Part shown: in pieces, positions 7,170-16,335 of the stretch
Numbering within the stretch: position 1 is the first letter of the stretch
Layout: each line of letters opens with the position of its first letter
NCBI RefSeq assembly: GCF_024189315.1
Contig: NZ_JAIZEO010000003.1
Location: forward strand, 620,001 to 684,000
Reading direction: 5' to 3'
Source: Halobacillus sp. A5
GTDB lineage: Bacteria > Bacillota > Bacilli > Bacillales > Halobacillaceae
Length of the DNA: 64,000 bases
Notes under the pieces: model-generated
Databases searched by the model: none
The model's input: only the letters and a program-made list of their open reading frames with translations
What the model was told of the DNA's origin: nothing
Translations under genes and position numbers: made by a program

Positions 7170-7505
7170 TTATTGAACGGCATAGGGAAACTGGTTTTTA
7201 TAGCCTGAAAATTGCTGGTAGGCATTTTGTAATTTTGTTTGTTCTGCCTGTTCTAAAGCATACCAGCCATTTTTAAACATTAAATTATATAAGTTTCGCT
7301 GGCAGTCTTGAGTTTCTTTGAAAATTGTAGCAATGTCTTGATAAAGGGTTTGATTGCTTGCTTCATTCAGGGCAATATTGTAAGCCCCCGTCATATATTT
7401 TTCGGTAGTTAAGAAATCGTTAATGAAATCCCGTTCATTCATTTCTGGTGTTTTTGGAATTTGGGTCTCTGGATTTTGAATTTTATTTTGCTGATTTTGC
7501 TGCAT
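7170..7505 (-). CDS. Spore coat protein, CotF family
   Basis: The 111-residue product has an Asn/Gln/Pro-rich N-terminus (MQQNQQNKIQNPETQIPKTP) and a helical Coat F domain from about residue 25 (NERDFINDFLTTEKYMTGAYNIALNEASNQ...). It ends in the Tyr-rich YQQFSGYKNQFPYAVQ. Proteins of this family sit in the Bacillus spore coat. It is the second gene of a two-gene minus-strand unit (12-base gap to the gene at 7518) and starts after aaggaga. Expression is presumably from a late mother-cell sporulation promoter, which I could not pin down. Confidence 0.85.
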   Translation of the reverse strand: MQQNQQNKIQNPETQIPKTPEMNERDFINDFLTTEKYMTGAYNIALNEASNQTLYQDIATIFKETQDCQRNLYNLMFKNGWYALEQAEQTKLQNAYQQFSGYKNQFPYAVQ

Positions 7506-7517
7506 AACATCTTCTCC

Positions 7518-7781
7518 TTAATTCATTTTTTGAGAGCTTGTATTTAAGTGTTCTAAAATTTTGTTGTAGTGACGCTGATGCATTTGTCCAGCATCTTCTA
7601 ACGCCTGCTGAAGCTCAGGTGTTTGGCATTGTCCTGCAAAGAAATGAGCTTTTTTGCATGCGTTTAAATTCCATGACAGCATATCCGAAATATACAGCTG
7701 ATCTTTAGTACTTACGATATCAGGTGCCTGTTCCATTGGCTGGGATTGCTTAATATTAGGATTTGGGGTTTGTTGTTGCAT
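7518..7781 (-). CDS. CotF-like spore coat protein
   Basis: An 87-residue protein starting MQQQTPNPNIKQSQP, followed by a helical domain (DQLYISDMLSWNLNACKKAHFFAGQC...ALEDAGQMHQRHYNKILEHLN) of the spore-coat CotF-like type. I chose the ATG at 7781 because of its excellent aggagga Shine-Dalgarno; a longer frame to 7859 adds residues without a ribosome site. It shares the Gln/Asn/Pro-rich N-terminus of its downstream neighbour, so the two are probably paralogous coat components that are co-expressed. Confidence 0.8.
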   Translation of the reverse strand: MQQQTPNPNIKQSQPMEQAPDIVSTKDQLYISDMLSWNLNACKKAHFFAGQCQTPELQQALEDAGQMHQRHYNKILEHLNTSSQKMN

Positions 7782-7984
7782 AATTTCATCCTCCTTTTCT
7801 AAAATCAATATTAATTTATCCAACTTTCTGTCGAATATGAAAGAAATATCCAAATACACTATATTATTTTGTGCGAATATATACCCAATTTTGTAAACCG
7901 GTGATAAAATGTTAGTGTGTGATCGTTTACAAAAATGAATATTCTTACAACTTTGGTTAACTTATTTTTGGGGGTAGGGGTGTA

Positions 7985-8902
7985 ATGGAACAAATTTTAA
8001 GAAACTTCTTTCTTTTTTTATCTAAAAATAGATTTTTTACTAAGCTGGCCAGAAGGTATGGTTTACGATTCGGAGCTGGAAGGTTTGTTGCTGGAGAAAC
8101 CATACCTAATGCAGTGGAGACCATACAGAAATTAAATAATCAAGGAATGAGTGTCACCATTGATCATTTAGGCGAATTCATTGATACGGAAGAGGAAGCA
8201 AAAGAAGCGGCTGATGAATGTATTGAAGCAGTTAAAGCGATTGCTGAACATCAATTAGACTCACAGCTGTCGCTAAAGCTGACCTCAATGGGGTTAGACA
8301 TTTCGTATGAACTTGCTTTAGATAATATGAAAAAAATTATGAAAACTGCAGAGGAAAATAATGTGTTTATTACAATTGATATGGAGGATTTTGAACGCTG
8401 TCATACTACCCTTGAACTGTTCAAAGAATTAAAAAATGAGTATCGTAATATCGGGACAGTTATTCAATCCTATTTATATCGTGCAGTTGAGGACGTAGAA
8501 GATCTTAACCAGTACAGTCCTAACCTGCGTCTTGTAAAAGGCGCATATAAAGAATCTCCGAAGGTGGCGTTTCCAGATAAAAAAGACGTAGATGAAAATT
8601 ACAAAAAAATAATTAAAATGCATCTGCTGAATGGAAATTATACGGCAGTGGCAACCCATGATGACGCTATGATCGAATATACATTAAAACTCGTAGAAGA
8701 TCATAATATCCCCCTGGAACAATTCGAATTTCAAATGCTTTATGGCATCAGAGTAGAACGGCAGAAAGAATTGGTTCAAGAAGGTTATAAGATGAGAGTT
8801 TATGTACCCTATGGGACGGATTGGTATGGGTATTTTATGCGCAGGCTGGCTGAACGACCGGCAAATGTAGCTTTTGTGTTAAAAGGAGTTACGGGTAAAT
8901 AG
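7985..8902 (+). CDS. fadM: Proline dehydrogenase family protein (FadM/PutB)
   Basis: The 305-residue product has the PRODH TIM-barrel fold of monofunctional Gram-positive proline dehydrogenases: SVTIDHLGE, LSLKLTSMGLD, ITIDMEDF, QSYLYRA, RLVKGAYKE and YGTDWYGYFMRRLAERPAN, the last carrying the RR pair that binds substrate carboxylate. It oxidises L-proline to pyrroline-5-carboxylate using FAD. In B. subtilis the paralogue beside fadNAE is called fadM (YusM), and the same neighbourhood is kept here. The start uses a gggggtaggggtgta ribosome site. It is transcribed separately from fadN, since a hairpin and the FadR box lie between them. Confidence 0.85.
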   Translation: MEQILRNFFLFLSKNRFFTKLARRYGLRFGAGRFVAGETIPNAVETIQKLNNQGMSVTIDHLGEFIDTEEEAKEAADECIEAVKAIAEHQLDSQLSLKLTSMGLDISYELALDNMKKIMKTAEENNVFITIDMEDFERCHTTLELFKELKNEYRNIGTVIQSYLYRAVEDVEDLNQYSPNLRLVKGAYKESPKVAFPDKKDVDENYKKIIKMHLLNGNYTAVATHDDAMIEYTLKLVEDHNIPLEQFEFQMLYGIRVERQKELVQEGYKMRVYVPYGTDWYGYFMRRLAERPANVAFVLKGVTGK

Positions 8903-8912
8903 TTAGTAAATG

Positions 8913-8948
8913 ACCGCATGTCAGTACCTTTCTGGCATGTTGGTTTTA
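8913..8948 (+). terminator. Probable terminator after fadM
   Basis: The stem catgtcag/ctggcatg (one G-T pair, extended by acc/ggt) is followed by tttt. Confidence 0.6.
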
Positions 8949-9061
8949 AAGGCGTGTCCTGTGTTTTTTCTGAATAAAAACGATTGCGAAATGTCAGAAA
9001 ATAATTTATAGTATAAAATAGATACCAATATTTGCACCACTATATTTTTTTGCTTGTAAAA

Positions 9062-9079
9062 TGAATGAGTATTCATTCA
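9062..9079. promoter_or_regulatory. FadR operator upstream of fadN
   Basis: The palindrome TGAATGA-GTAT-TCATTCA has perfect 7-base arms and 4-base spacing. It matches the B. subtilis FadR (YsiA) box and lies 22 bases before the fadN start. It predicts repression of fadNAE relieved by long-chain acyl-CoA. Confidence 0.9.
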
Positions 9080-9101
9080 AAATATGATAGGGGGATCAAC
9101 C

Positions 9102-11501
9102 ATGAACCATAAAATCAAGCGTGCTGCAGTATTAGGCTCAGGAGTAATGGGAGCCGGAATTGCCGCTCACTTGGCGAATGTCGGAATTCCAACATTAATG
9201 TTAGATATGGCTCCTGAAGAACTGACCGAAGATGAACAGAAAAAAGGAATGACGCTAAATGATTCTTCGGTGAGAAACCGGGTGGCCATAACGAATAAAG
9301 CAGCATTAAAAAAACATAAGCCATCTCCATTAACCAGCCAGAAAAATTTAGAACTGATTGAAGCCGGCAACTTTTCTGATCATATGGATAAGCTTGCAGA
9401 AGCAGACTGGATTATTGAAGTCGTAGTAGAAAATTTAGATGTAAAGAAGAAAGTGCTTGCTCAAGTTGATCAATACCGTAAAAAAGGAAGTATAGTAAGT
9501 TCAAACACTTCTGGAATATCCATTGAGTCGATGTCAGAAGATTGTAGTGAAGATTTCCGAAAGCACTTCTTAGGTACACATTTTTTCAACCCGCCTCGTT
9601 ACCTTAAGTTGCTTGAAGTTATACCTACCAAGCAAACTGATGAGAAGGTGCTGCAATTTATGAAGCGGTTCGCCGAAGATAAACTTGGTAAAGGTGTAGT
9701 GGAAGCAAAAGATACACCGAACTTTATAGCTAATCGAATCGGTACTTATGGGTTATTAATTACTGTCCAGGCAATGCTTAAAGGGGGATATAGTGTAGGT
9801 GAGGTAGATTCAGTAACCGGTCCATTAATCGGCCGGCCGAAAAGCGCTACATTTCGTACACTGGACGTAGTCGGACTAGATACATTCATTCATGTTGCAA
9901 AGAATGTTTATGATCAAGTGGAAGGAAACGAAAAGAAAGCTTTTGAGGTTCCAAAGTTTATGACCACTATGCAGGAGAATGGATGGATCGGCTCTAAAAG
10001 CGGCCAGGGATTTTTCTTAAAGAAAAAAGGAGAGAATGGCTCTGAAATTCTTCAATTAAACCCTGAGACGCTGGAATATGGACCAAAAGAAAAGCTTAAG
10101 TCCAAAGCAGTGGAAATGGCTAAACAAGAAATAGGGACGAATCGTAAGGTAAAAACTCTGGTTAATGCAAAAGGTGACCGGGCTGGTGACTTAGTGTGGT
10201 CTGTTGTCAAGCCAGTCCTACTTTATTCAGCAGAGCTGCTCGGAGAGATTGCAGACGATATCCCTTCAATTGATAAAGCTATGCGCTGGGGTTTTGGATG
10301 GGAATTAGGTCCATTTGAAATTTGGGATGCAATCGGAGTCAGAGAATCTGTAGAACGCATGAAAGAAGAGGGGGATACCATACCTGACTGGGTAGTCCAT
10401 ATGCTTGAAGGTGGGAACGAGAGCTTCTATAAACAAGGTAATGGAAGCGTTTTCTTTTACGATAATGAGAGTTATGAGCCTCAGGTCTTTAATCCGAAGT
10501 CTATAAATATAAGAAGGTTAAAACAGACAAATGAAGTCATAAAGAAAAATACAGGAGCAAGCCTAATCGATTTAGGAGACGGTGTGGCGGGACTGGAATT
10601 CCATTCTCAAAGCAACGCCATTGGTTTAGATATCATTCAAATGATTAATCATGCGATAGAAAAAGTAGACGATCATTTTGAAGGATTGGTAATAGGAAAC
10701 CAAGGTAAGAATTTTTGTGTAGGTGCGAACCTCGGCATGATATTGATGGAAGCTCAAGATTTTAATTTTTTCGAAATAGAAATGGTCGTAAAGCACTTTC
10801 AGGATGCAATGATGCGAGTTAAATATGCTGATAAGCCGATTGTAACAGCTCCCTTTGCGATGACTCTAGGTGGTGGAGCGGAAGTCTGTCTTCCTTCTGC
10901 AGCGATTCAAGCTTCCTCTGAAACGTATATGGGTCTCGTAGAAGCTGGTGTAGGACTCATCCCTGGCGGTGGAGGGAATAAAGAATTATATATTAAACAC
11001 TTACGTAATGTTCCTCAAGGTGTAGAGTTCGATCTGCAAAAGGTAGCGAATAGTGTATTTGAAAAAATCGCTATGGCCAAGGTTTCAACTTCGGGGGAAG
11101 AAGCCAGGGAGAATGGGTTCCTGGATAACAGGGATTCGATCAGCCCAAACCTGGATCATTTATTACATGATGCCAAGCAGAAGGTTTTAGGTATGGCAAA
11201 CTCAGGGTATCAAGCGCCAAAACGCAATAAGGTTCCAGTTGTAGGGGAGCAGGGGTATGCAACAATGCTTCTTGGAGCTAAATCTTTAGCCTTGAGCGGT
11301 TATGCCAGCGAGCATGACTTATTGATCGCTGAGAAGCTTGCTTTTGTCTTAGCTGGCGGACGCGTGAAAGAAGGAACTCTGGTAGATGAGCAATATTTAT
11401 TAGACTTAGAAAGAGAAGCTTTCTTAAGTTTAGTAGGTGAAGCGAAATCACAGCAGCGTATGCAGCACATGCTAATGAAGGGGAAACCACTTCGTAACTA
11501 A
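9102..11501 (+). CDS. fadN: 3-hydroxyacyl-CoA dehydrogenase / enoyl-CoA hydratase FadN
   Basis: This 799-residue protein oxidises 3-hydroxyacyl-CoA with NAD in fatty-acid beta-oxidation and also carries an enoyl-CoA hydratase-type domain. The N-terminal Rossmann motif AAVLGSGVMGAGIAAHLA is at about residues 8-25, the 3HCDH signature follows (GTHFFNPPRYLKLLEVIP, DTPNFIANRIG), and the crotonase-like domain is C-terminal (NFCVGANLG, GGGAEVCLPS, GLIPGGGGNKE). The ATG at 9102 has a taggggga Shine-Dalgarno; the ATG at 9084 lies before that site. It heads the fadN-fadA-fadE operon and is preceded by a FadR box. Length and order match B. subtilis yusL-yusK-yusJ. Confidence 0.95.
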   Translation: MNHKIKRAAVLGSGVMGAGIAAHLANVGIPTLMLDMAPEELTEDEQKKGMTLNDSSVRNRVAITNKAALKKHKPSPLTSQKNLELIEAGNFSDHMDKLAEADWIIEVVVENLDVKKKVLAQVDQYRKKGSIVSSNTSGISIESMSEDCSEDFRKHFLGTHFFNPPRYLKLLEVIPTKQTDEKVLQFMKRFAEDKLGKGVVEAKDTPNFIANRIGTYGLLITVQAMLKGGYSVGEVDSVTGPLIGRPKSATFRTLDVVGLDTFIHVAKNVYDQVEGNEKKAFEVPKFMTTMQENGWIGSKSGQGFFLKKKGENGSEILQLNPETLEYGPKEKLKSKAVEMAKQEIGTNRKVKTLVNAKGDRAGDLVWSVVKPVLLYSAELLGEIADDIPSIDKAMRWGFGWELGPFEIWDAIGVRESVERMKEEGDTIPDWVVHMLEGGNESFYKQGNGSVFFYDNESYEPQVFNPKSINIRRLKQTNEVIKKNTGASLIDLGDGVAGLEFHSQSNAIGLDIIQMINHAIEKVDDHFEGLVIGNQGKNFCVGANLGMILMEAQDFNFFEIEMVVKHFQDAMMRVKYADKPIVTAPFAMTLGGGAEVCLPSAAIQASSETYMGLVEAGVGLIPGGGGNKELYIKHLRNVPQGVEFDLQKVANSVFEKIAMAKVSTSGEEARENGFLDNRDSISPNLDHLLHDAKQKVLGMANSGYQAPKRNKVPVVGEQGYATMLLGAKSLALSGYASEHDLLIAEKLAFVLAGGRVKEGTLVDEQYLLDLEREAFLSLVGEAKSQQRMQHMLMKGKPLRN

Positions 11502-11521
11502 TTTTTAAAGGGGGATTAATC

Positions 11522-12697
11522 GTGAAAGAAGCTGTCATTGTAGCAGGCGCTAGAACACCTGTAGGGCGTGCAAAAAAAGGGTCATTGGCAACAACACGCC
11601 CGGATGATCTAGCAGCCTTGACAATAAATGAAACGTTGAAGCGTGCAGGCAACTACGATGGAAACATTGATGATGTAATTATTGGATGTGCCATGCCCGA
11701 AGCTGAACAAGGGATGAACATGGCCCGTAACATAGCAGGCTTAGCTGGACTCCACTATAAAATACCAGCTGTTACTATTAATCGTTATTGTTCTTCCGGA
11801 TTGCAGAGTATCGCTTATGCAGCAGAGAAAATTATGCTGGGGCACAGTGACACGGCAATTGCTGGCGGGGCAGAGTCCATGAGCTTAATCCCAATGGGTG
11901 GTCATGTGATTAAGCCGAATGTACAGTTGGTTGAAAGCGCACCGGAGTACTATATGTCCATGGGTCACACCGCCGAGGAGGTAGCGAAACGATTTGGAAT
12001 ATCAAGAACAGATCAGGATGAATTCGCTGCCCATAGTCATCGAAAGGCAGAAGCTGCTTTAAAAGAAGGCAGATTTGAAGAAGAGATTGTACCTGTCAAA
12101 GTGACGCACCGGGTCGTAGGGGATGATAACAAAGTAAAAGAAACAACAAAAACATTTTCCATGGATGAAGGGGTTCGGCCAGGTACCACAATAGAGGTAT
12201 TAGGTAAACTAAAGCCGGCGTTCTCGGTTACGGGTTCAGTGACTGCCGGTAATTCCTCGCAAATGAGTGACGGAGCCGCATCTGTACTGGTAATGGATCG
12301 GGAGAAGGCTGAAGCTGAGGGCTTAAACCCTCTTGTGAAATTCAGGTCCTTTGCAGTAGGAGGAGTAGAACCGGAAATTATGGGTGTCGGTCCAATTGAA
12401 GCCGTACCCAAGGCGTTAAAGATAGCCGGATTAGAACTTCAGGATATAGGGTTATTTGAGTTAAATGAAGCGTTTGCTTCTCAGTCACTTCAAGTCATAA
12501 GAAAGTTAGGTCTTGATATAAATAAAGTAAATGTAAACGGGGGAGCTATTGCTCTTGGTCACCCCCTGGGATGCACAGGGACTAAGCTGACATTAAGCTT
12601 AATCAATGAAATGAAAAGAAGGAATGAACAGTTTGGTGTAGTTACGATGTGTATTGGCGGCGGAATGGGTGCAGCGGGTGTCTTTGAATTAATTTAA
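11522..12697 (+). CDS. fadA: Acetyl-CoA C-acyltransferase (3-ketoacyl-CoA thiolase) FadA
   Basis: The 391-residue thiolase catalyses the last step of beta-oxidation, releasing acetyl-CoA. The acyl-accepting Cys90 lies in NRYCSSGLQ; the second active-site region is NVNGGAIALGHPLGCTG, and the C-terminal Cys motif is CIGGGMGAAGVFE. It starts with GTG after an aagggggat ribosome site, 20 bases after fadN. It is the middle gene of the FadR-controlled operon. Confidence 0.95.
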   Translation: MKEAVIVAGARTPVGRAKKGSLATTRPDDLAALTINETLKRAGNYDGNIDDVIIGCAMPEAEQGMNMARNIAGLAGLHYKIPAVTINRYCSSGLQSIAYAAEKIMLGHSDTAIAGGAESMSLIPMGGHVIKPNVQLVESAPEYYMSMGHTAEEVAKRFGISRTDQDEFAAHSHRKAEAALKEGRFEEEIVPVKVTHRVVGDDNKVKETTKTFSMDEGVRPGTTIEVLGKLKPAFSVTGSVTAGNSSQMSDGAASVLVMDREKAEAEGLNPLVKFRSFAVGGVEPEIMGVGPIEAVPKALKIAGLELQDIGLFELNEAFASQSLQVIRKLGLDINKVNVNGGAIALGHPLGCTGTKLTLSLINEMKRRNEQFGVVTMCIGGGMGAAGVFELI

Positions 12698-12716
12698 CCT
12701 GGGGAGGAAATGAAAG

Positions 12717-14498
12717 ATGAGTGAAGTAAAAGATAGAATAAAAGGCGGAGGATTTTTAGTAGAAGATTTGTCAGCAGCAGATATTATTACACCAGAGGAT
12801 TTCACTGATGAACATAAAATGATTGCAAAAACTACAGAAGATTTTGTTCTGGGAGAAGTAGTACCAAAAATTGATAACCTTGAAAACCATGAGTTCGAGC
12901 ACTCAGTAACTTTATTGAAAAAAGCAGGCGAATTAGGACTGCTGGGAGCTGATGTACCTGAAGAATACGGCGGACTCCAACTTGATAAAATCAGTTCTTC
13001 ACTGATCACTGAAAAGTTTTCCCGTGCCGGAGGATTTTCAGTTACTCACGGCGCTCATGTAGGTATAGGTTCCTTACCAATCGTTTTCTTCGGAAATGAA
13101 GATCAGAAACAAAAGTATCTGCCTCTGCTCGCAACGGGCGAAAAAATTGCAGCATACGCATTAACAGAGCCTGGGTCTGGTTCTGATGCGCTTGGAGCTA
13201 AAACAACAGCAAAATTAAATGATGCAGGAACTCATTATATTTTAAATGGTGAGAAACAATGGATAACAAACTCAGCTTTTGCAGATGTATTTGTAGTTTA
13301 TGCGAAGATTGATGGAGAGAAATTTACAGCTTTCATAGTTGAAAGAGATTTTAAAGGAGTCTCTACGGGGCCTGAAGAGAAAAAGATGGGCATTAAGAGT
13401 TCCTCAACTCGTACATTAGTGCTGGAGGATGCTGAAGTTCCAGTGGGAAATGTGCTGGGAGAAGTGGGGAGAGGTCATGTGATCGCTTTTAATATTCTGA
13501 ATGTCGGACGTTATAAGCTGGCCATTGGAGGGGTGGGTGGATCGAAACGTGCGCTTGAATTGGCGGTTAAATACGCAAATGAGCGTAAACAATTTCAAAC
13601 TCCTATATCAAGCTTTCCACTCATTCAGGAAAAATTAGCCTCAGTAGCATCAAATACGTATGCTAATGAAAGCTCTGTGTATCGTACTGTTGGTCTTTTT
13701 GAGCAAAGCATGGGGAAACTGACGCAAGAACAGTTGAGTGATGGGAAAGAAGTGGCGAAAGTCATTGCTGAATATGCAATTGAATGTTCTTTAAATAAAG
13801 TATTTGGTACAGAGTTACTGGATTTTGCAGCGGATGAGGCTGTACAAATCCATGGGGGCTATGGATTTATGCAGGAGTACGAAGTTGAAAGAATTTACCG
13901 TGATTCTAGAATTAATCGAATTTTTGAAGGGACAAATGAAATTAATAGAATGATCGTTCCTGGAACATTGCTTAAGAAAGCGATGAAAGGTGAACTGCCA
14001 TTACTTCAAAAAGCTCAAGATCTTCAAGAAGAGTTAATGGCGTTGATGCCGGAAGAACCAGGCGATGAAGCTCTGGAACAAGAAAAGTACTTGCTGAGAA
14101 ATGCGAAAAAGATCGCACTTCTGGCGGCAGGTCTTGCTGCACAAAAATACGGTGAAAAACTTGAAGGAGAACAGGAGCTGCTTGTCAATATAGCTGATAT
14201 AACGGGCGAAATATATAATATGGAATCTGCTGTTTTACGAACTGAAAAGGCAATCCTTAAAGAAGGAGTAGAGAAAAATTCTCAGAAACTCCTTTATACT
14301 CAAATTTATGTCCAGGAAGCTTTTAATCGAATTGAAGGCCATGCAAAAGAAACGTTAATTGCCGCAGAGTCAGGTGATTCGCTTCGAATGATGCTGGGAG
14401 CTTTGAGAAAGCTCACCCGTCATACACCTACTAATGTCATAGCTAAAAAGCGAAAAGCCGCTGAAACTCTGATTAACAGCCAAAAATATGTAGTATAA
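12717..14498 (+). CDS. fadE: Acyl-CoA dehydrogenase FadE
   Basis: The 593-residue flavoprotein carries out the first oxidation of beta-oxidation. It has the acyl-CoA dehydrogenase N-terminal helical domain, the signature AYALTEPGSGSDALG, and the C-terminal QIHGGYGFMQEYEVERIYRDSRINRIFEGTNEI-type helix block (signature 2). A further 180-residue helical C-terminal extension makes it longer than short-chain enzymes, as in B. subtilis FadE. It is the last gene of the operon, ending at a strong terminator; the start follows ggggaggaaatg. Confidence 0.95.
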   Translation: MSEVKDRIKGGGFLVEDLSAADIITPEDFTDEHKMIAKTTEDFVLGEVVPKIDNLENHEFEHSVTLLKKAGELGLLGADVPEEYGGLQLDKISSSLITEKFSRAGGFSVTHGAHVGIGSLPIVFFGNEDQKQKYLPLLATGEKIAAYALTEPGSGSDALGAKTTAKLNDAGTHYILNGEKQWITNSAFADVFVVYAKIDGEKFTAFIVERDFKGVSTGPEEKKMGIKSSSTRTLVLEDAEVPVGNVLGEVGRGHVIAFNILNVGRYKLAIGGVGGSKRALELAVKYANERKQFQTPISSFPLIQEKLASVASNTYANESSVYRTVGLFEQSMGKLTQEQLSDGKEVAKVIAEYAIECSLNKVFGTELLDFAADEAVQIHGGYGFMQEYEVERIYRDSRINRIFEGTNEINRMIVPGTLLKKAMKGELPLLQKAQDLQEELMALMPEEPGDEALEQEKYLLRNAKKIALLAAGLAAQKYGEKLEGEQELLVNIADITGEIYNMESAVLRTEKAILKEGVEKNSQKLLYTQIYVQEAFNRIEGHAKETLIAAESGDSLRMMLGALRKLTRHTPTNVIAKKRKAAETLINSQKYVV

Positions 14499-14506
14499 TT
14501 CTAATG

Positions 14507-14537
14507 CCAGCTGCTTCAATCTGCAGCTGGTTTTTTT
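14507..14537 (+). terminator. Terminator of the fadNAE operon
   Basis: A perfect stem ccagctgc/gcagctgg is followed by seven T. Confidence 0.92.
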
Positions 14538-14618
14538 GTGAAATGAGTTTATCCATGATTTGACCGCCATGGATATGGTAAAATAAGAATCAATACGAAG
14601 GGGGAGGGTATGATAAAC

Positions 14619-14978
14619 ATGTCATTAACCTTTTACTGGTATCCGGCCTGCGGCACTTGTAAGAAAGCAAAGAAGTGGCTTGATGATCATGATGTTTCGT
14701 ATACACCGGTACATATTGTAGAGAACACACCCAGTGAAGATGAGCTGTCGGCTTTAATCGAAAGCAGTGGTTTATCCGCGCAGAAATTCTTTAATACTAG
14801 TGGAAAAAAGTATAGAGAATTAAACATGAAGGATAAACTGAAAGATGCAGCTGATCAGGACATGGTTAAATGGCTCGCTTCTGAGGGTATGCTGATTAAA
14901 AGACCGATTGTTACGGATGGAAATCATGTAACAGTAGGGTTTAAGGAAGAAGAGTTTCAAAACAATTGGCAGAAGTGA
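14619..14978 (+). CDS. yusI: ArsC/Spx-family thioredoxin-fold protein YusI
   Basis: A 119-residue protein of the ArsC/Spx family with the redox motif YPACGTC (Cys11, Cys14) and the family's C-terminal RPIV segment (LIKRPIVTDG). It lacks the RNA-polymerase-contact features that would make it a clear Spx, and its function is unknown. I chose ATG 14619 because it gives the conserved MSLTFYWYP start with a workable aagggggagg site; ATG 14610 lies only two bases after that site. It is syntenic with B. subtilis yusI between fadE and gcvH. Confidence 0.85.
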   Translation: MSLTFYWYPACGTCKKAKKWLDDHDVSYTPVHIVENTPSEDELSALIESSGLSAQKFFNTSGKKYRELNMKDKLKDAADQDMVKWLASEGMLIKRPIVTDGNHVTVGFKEEEFQNNWQK

Positions 14979-15058
14979 GCATAACATTGGAAATAAAAGC
15001 GTAAAGCTTTTATGTTTATAATTGTTGTTTATATTAATTTTAATCTGGAGGGCTAAGA

Positions 15059-15442
15059 ATGAGTTTACCGAATGAATTTCTTTATTCTGAAGAACACGAA
15101 TGGGTTAAAAAAGAGGGAGAAAAAGTCCGAGTGGGTATTACCGATTTTGCACAGTCTGAACTTGGTGATATTGTTTTTGTGGAATTGCCTGAAGAAGGCG
15201 ACAAAGTAGAAGCAGATGAGCCGTTTGGCAGTGTTGAATCAGTTAAGACAGTTTCCGAGCTATATGCCCCTGTTAGTGGAAAAGTGGTAGAAGTAAACGA
15301 AGAGCTGGAGGACAGCCCTGAGTTCGTAAACGAATCTCCTTATGAAAAAGCATGGATGATTGTTGTTGAACCGAGCGACTCTTCTGAGCTGGACGAATTA
15401 ATGTCAGCTGACGAGTACAAAGAAATGATCGATGAAGACTAA
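15059..15442 (+). CDS. gcvH: Glycine cleavage system H protein
   Basis: The 127-residue lipoyl-carrier protein shuttles the aminomethyl group between glycine-cleavage P and T proteins; in bacilli it also serves as the entry point for lipoate assembly. The lipoyl-lysine is Lys63 in [18 protein letters not shown]. The N-terminus [10 protein letters not shown] is typical. It is strongly acidic. The gene stands apart from gcvT/gcvP, as in B. subtilis, and starts after ctggagggc. Confidence 0.97.
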   Translation: MSLPNEFLYSEEHEWVKKEGEKVRVGITDFAQSELGDIVFVELPEEGDKVEADEPFGSVESVKTVSELYAPVSGKVVEVNEELEDSPEFVNESPYEKAWMIVVEPSDSSELDELMSADEYKEMIDED

Positions 15443-15562
15443 TAGACGATCGTTACAGTCATGTAGTTATCTTTTTACATAGGTACATGACTTGTATGCT
15501 CTTATTACAAGTTGCAGGCCGTGCTTTTCAGCATGGTCTGTTTCTGTATAGAGGTGAATGTG

Positions 15563-15907
15563 ATGGATGATAAAATATTAATTGTTGAGGGTATTACGGA
15601 CAAAAAACAAATTAATAAAGTGCTTCATTCGCCGGTAGAAATTCTATGCACACATGGAACGCTGGGAATAGAACGTATGGAAGAACTAATTATGGATTAT
15701 AACCTTGATCATCGTCCCGTCTTTATATTAGTGGATGAAGACGATTCAGGTAATAAATTGAGAAAGCAATTGACGGCAGAGCTGCCGCATGCAGAGCATA
15801 TATATATCGATAAAATGTTCAGGGAAGTAGCCGCTACACCTGAGTATGAATTAGCGCGGGCACTATTAAGTCATCACTTTAAAGTGAAATCAATCTATCT
15901 TACGTAG
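15563..15907 (+). CDS. yusF: Toprim-domain protein YusF
   Basis: A 114-residue protein consisting essentially of a small Toprim domain: the glutamate motif ILIVEGITDKKQI at the N-terminus and the VFILVDEDDSG DxD motif at about residues 53-63. This is like B. subtilis YusF; Toprim domains of this size are related to RNase M5-type nucleases, but no activity is established that I know of. ATG 15563 is preferred because a gaggtga site ends five bases upstream. It is followed 15 bases later by yusE. Confidence 0.85.
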   Translation: MDDKILIVEGITDKKQINKVLHSPVEILCTHGTLGIERMEELIMDYNLDHRPVFILVDEDDSGNKLRKQLTAELPHAEHIYIDKMFREVAATPEYELARALLSHHFKVKSIYLT

Positions 15908-15922
15908 TGCAGGAGGACTGTT

Positions 15923-16234
15923 TTGCAAGTAATTGAATCAACAGAGTGCGGCAGTATTTTAAATAAAGATCTGGCTTTAATTTATATTTATACGCCTTTT
16001 TGTGGAACCTGTCATCTGGCCAGGACTATTTTAGAAACCGTTGAACATACACTTGAAAGAACTGTATTTTTTGAAATGAATGCTTCTTTACACCCAAAAT
16101 TTATGCAGACCTATAAAATAGAGAGTGTACCTTGTTTACTAATTACTAAGCGTGGTGAAATTGTTGAGAAAGTTTATGCATTTCACTCGGTTTCATACAT
16201 GTATGAGAAAACAAGAGAATATGTTCGAATATAG
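15923..16234 (+). CDS. yusE: Thioredoxin-like protein YusE
   Basis: A 103-residue thioredoxin fold with active site TPFCGTCHLA (Cys27, Cys30) and the cis-Pro loop ESVPCLLI. There is no signal peptide, so it is cytoplasmic. It starts with TTG, supported by a caggagga Shine-Dalgarno. It probably forms an operon with yusF. The redox partner is unknown. Confidence 0.87.
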   Translation: MQVIESTECGSILNKDLALIYIYTPFCGTCHLARTILETVEHTLERTVFFEMNASLHPKFMQTYKIESVPCLLITKRGEIVEKVYAFHSVSYMYEKTREYVRI

Positions 16235-16282
16235 CGTGATTTCCCGGGAAATGACGAACGATTTTAGTTAAATACTGCAGGT

Positions 16283-16335
16283 AAACCCTCCTCTAATGTT
16301 GAATTATTTATTACAACATTAGAGGAGGGTTTTTT
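16283..16335 (+). promoter_or_regulatory. 19-bp perfect hairpin with U tract that contains the yusD Shine-Dalgarno
   Basis: The left arm 16283-16301 (aaaccctcctctaatgttg) is fully complementary to 16314-16332, with a 12-base AT loop and a run of six T just before the yusD ATG at 16336. The structure looks like an intrinsic terminator for yusFE, yet the right arm holds gaggaggg, the only ribosome site for yusD. It should either terminate transcription or block yusD translation unless opened or bypassed by a start site inside the loop. Confidence 0.85.

Noticed and set aside
7782-7859. N-terminal extension of the upstream coat gene
   Set aside because: The ideal aggagga site sits inside it, seven or so bases before ATG 7781, so translation starts there.
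9115-9370. Open frames antisense to fadN and many other antisense frames over long genes
   Set aside because: They are shadows of strongly supported genes, lack ribosome sites and resemble no protein family.
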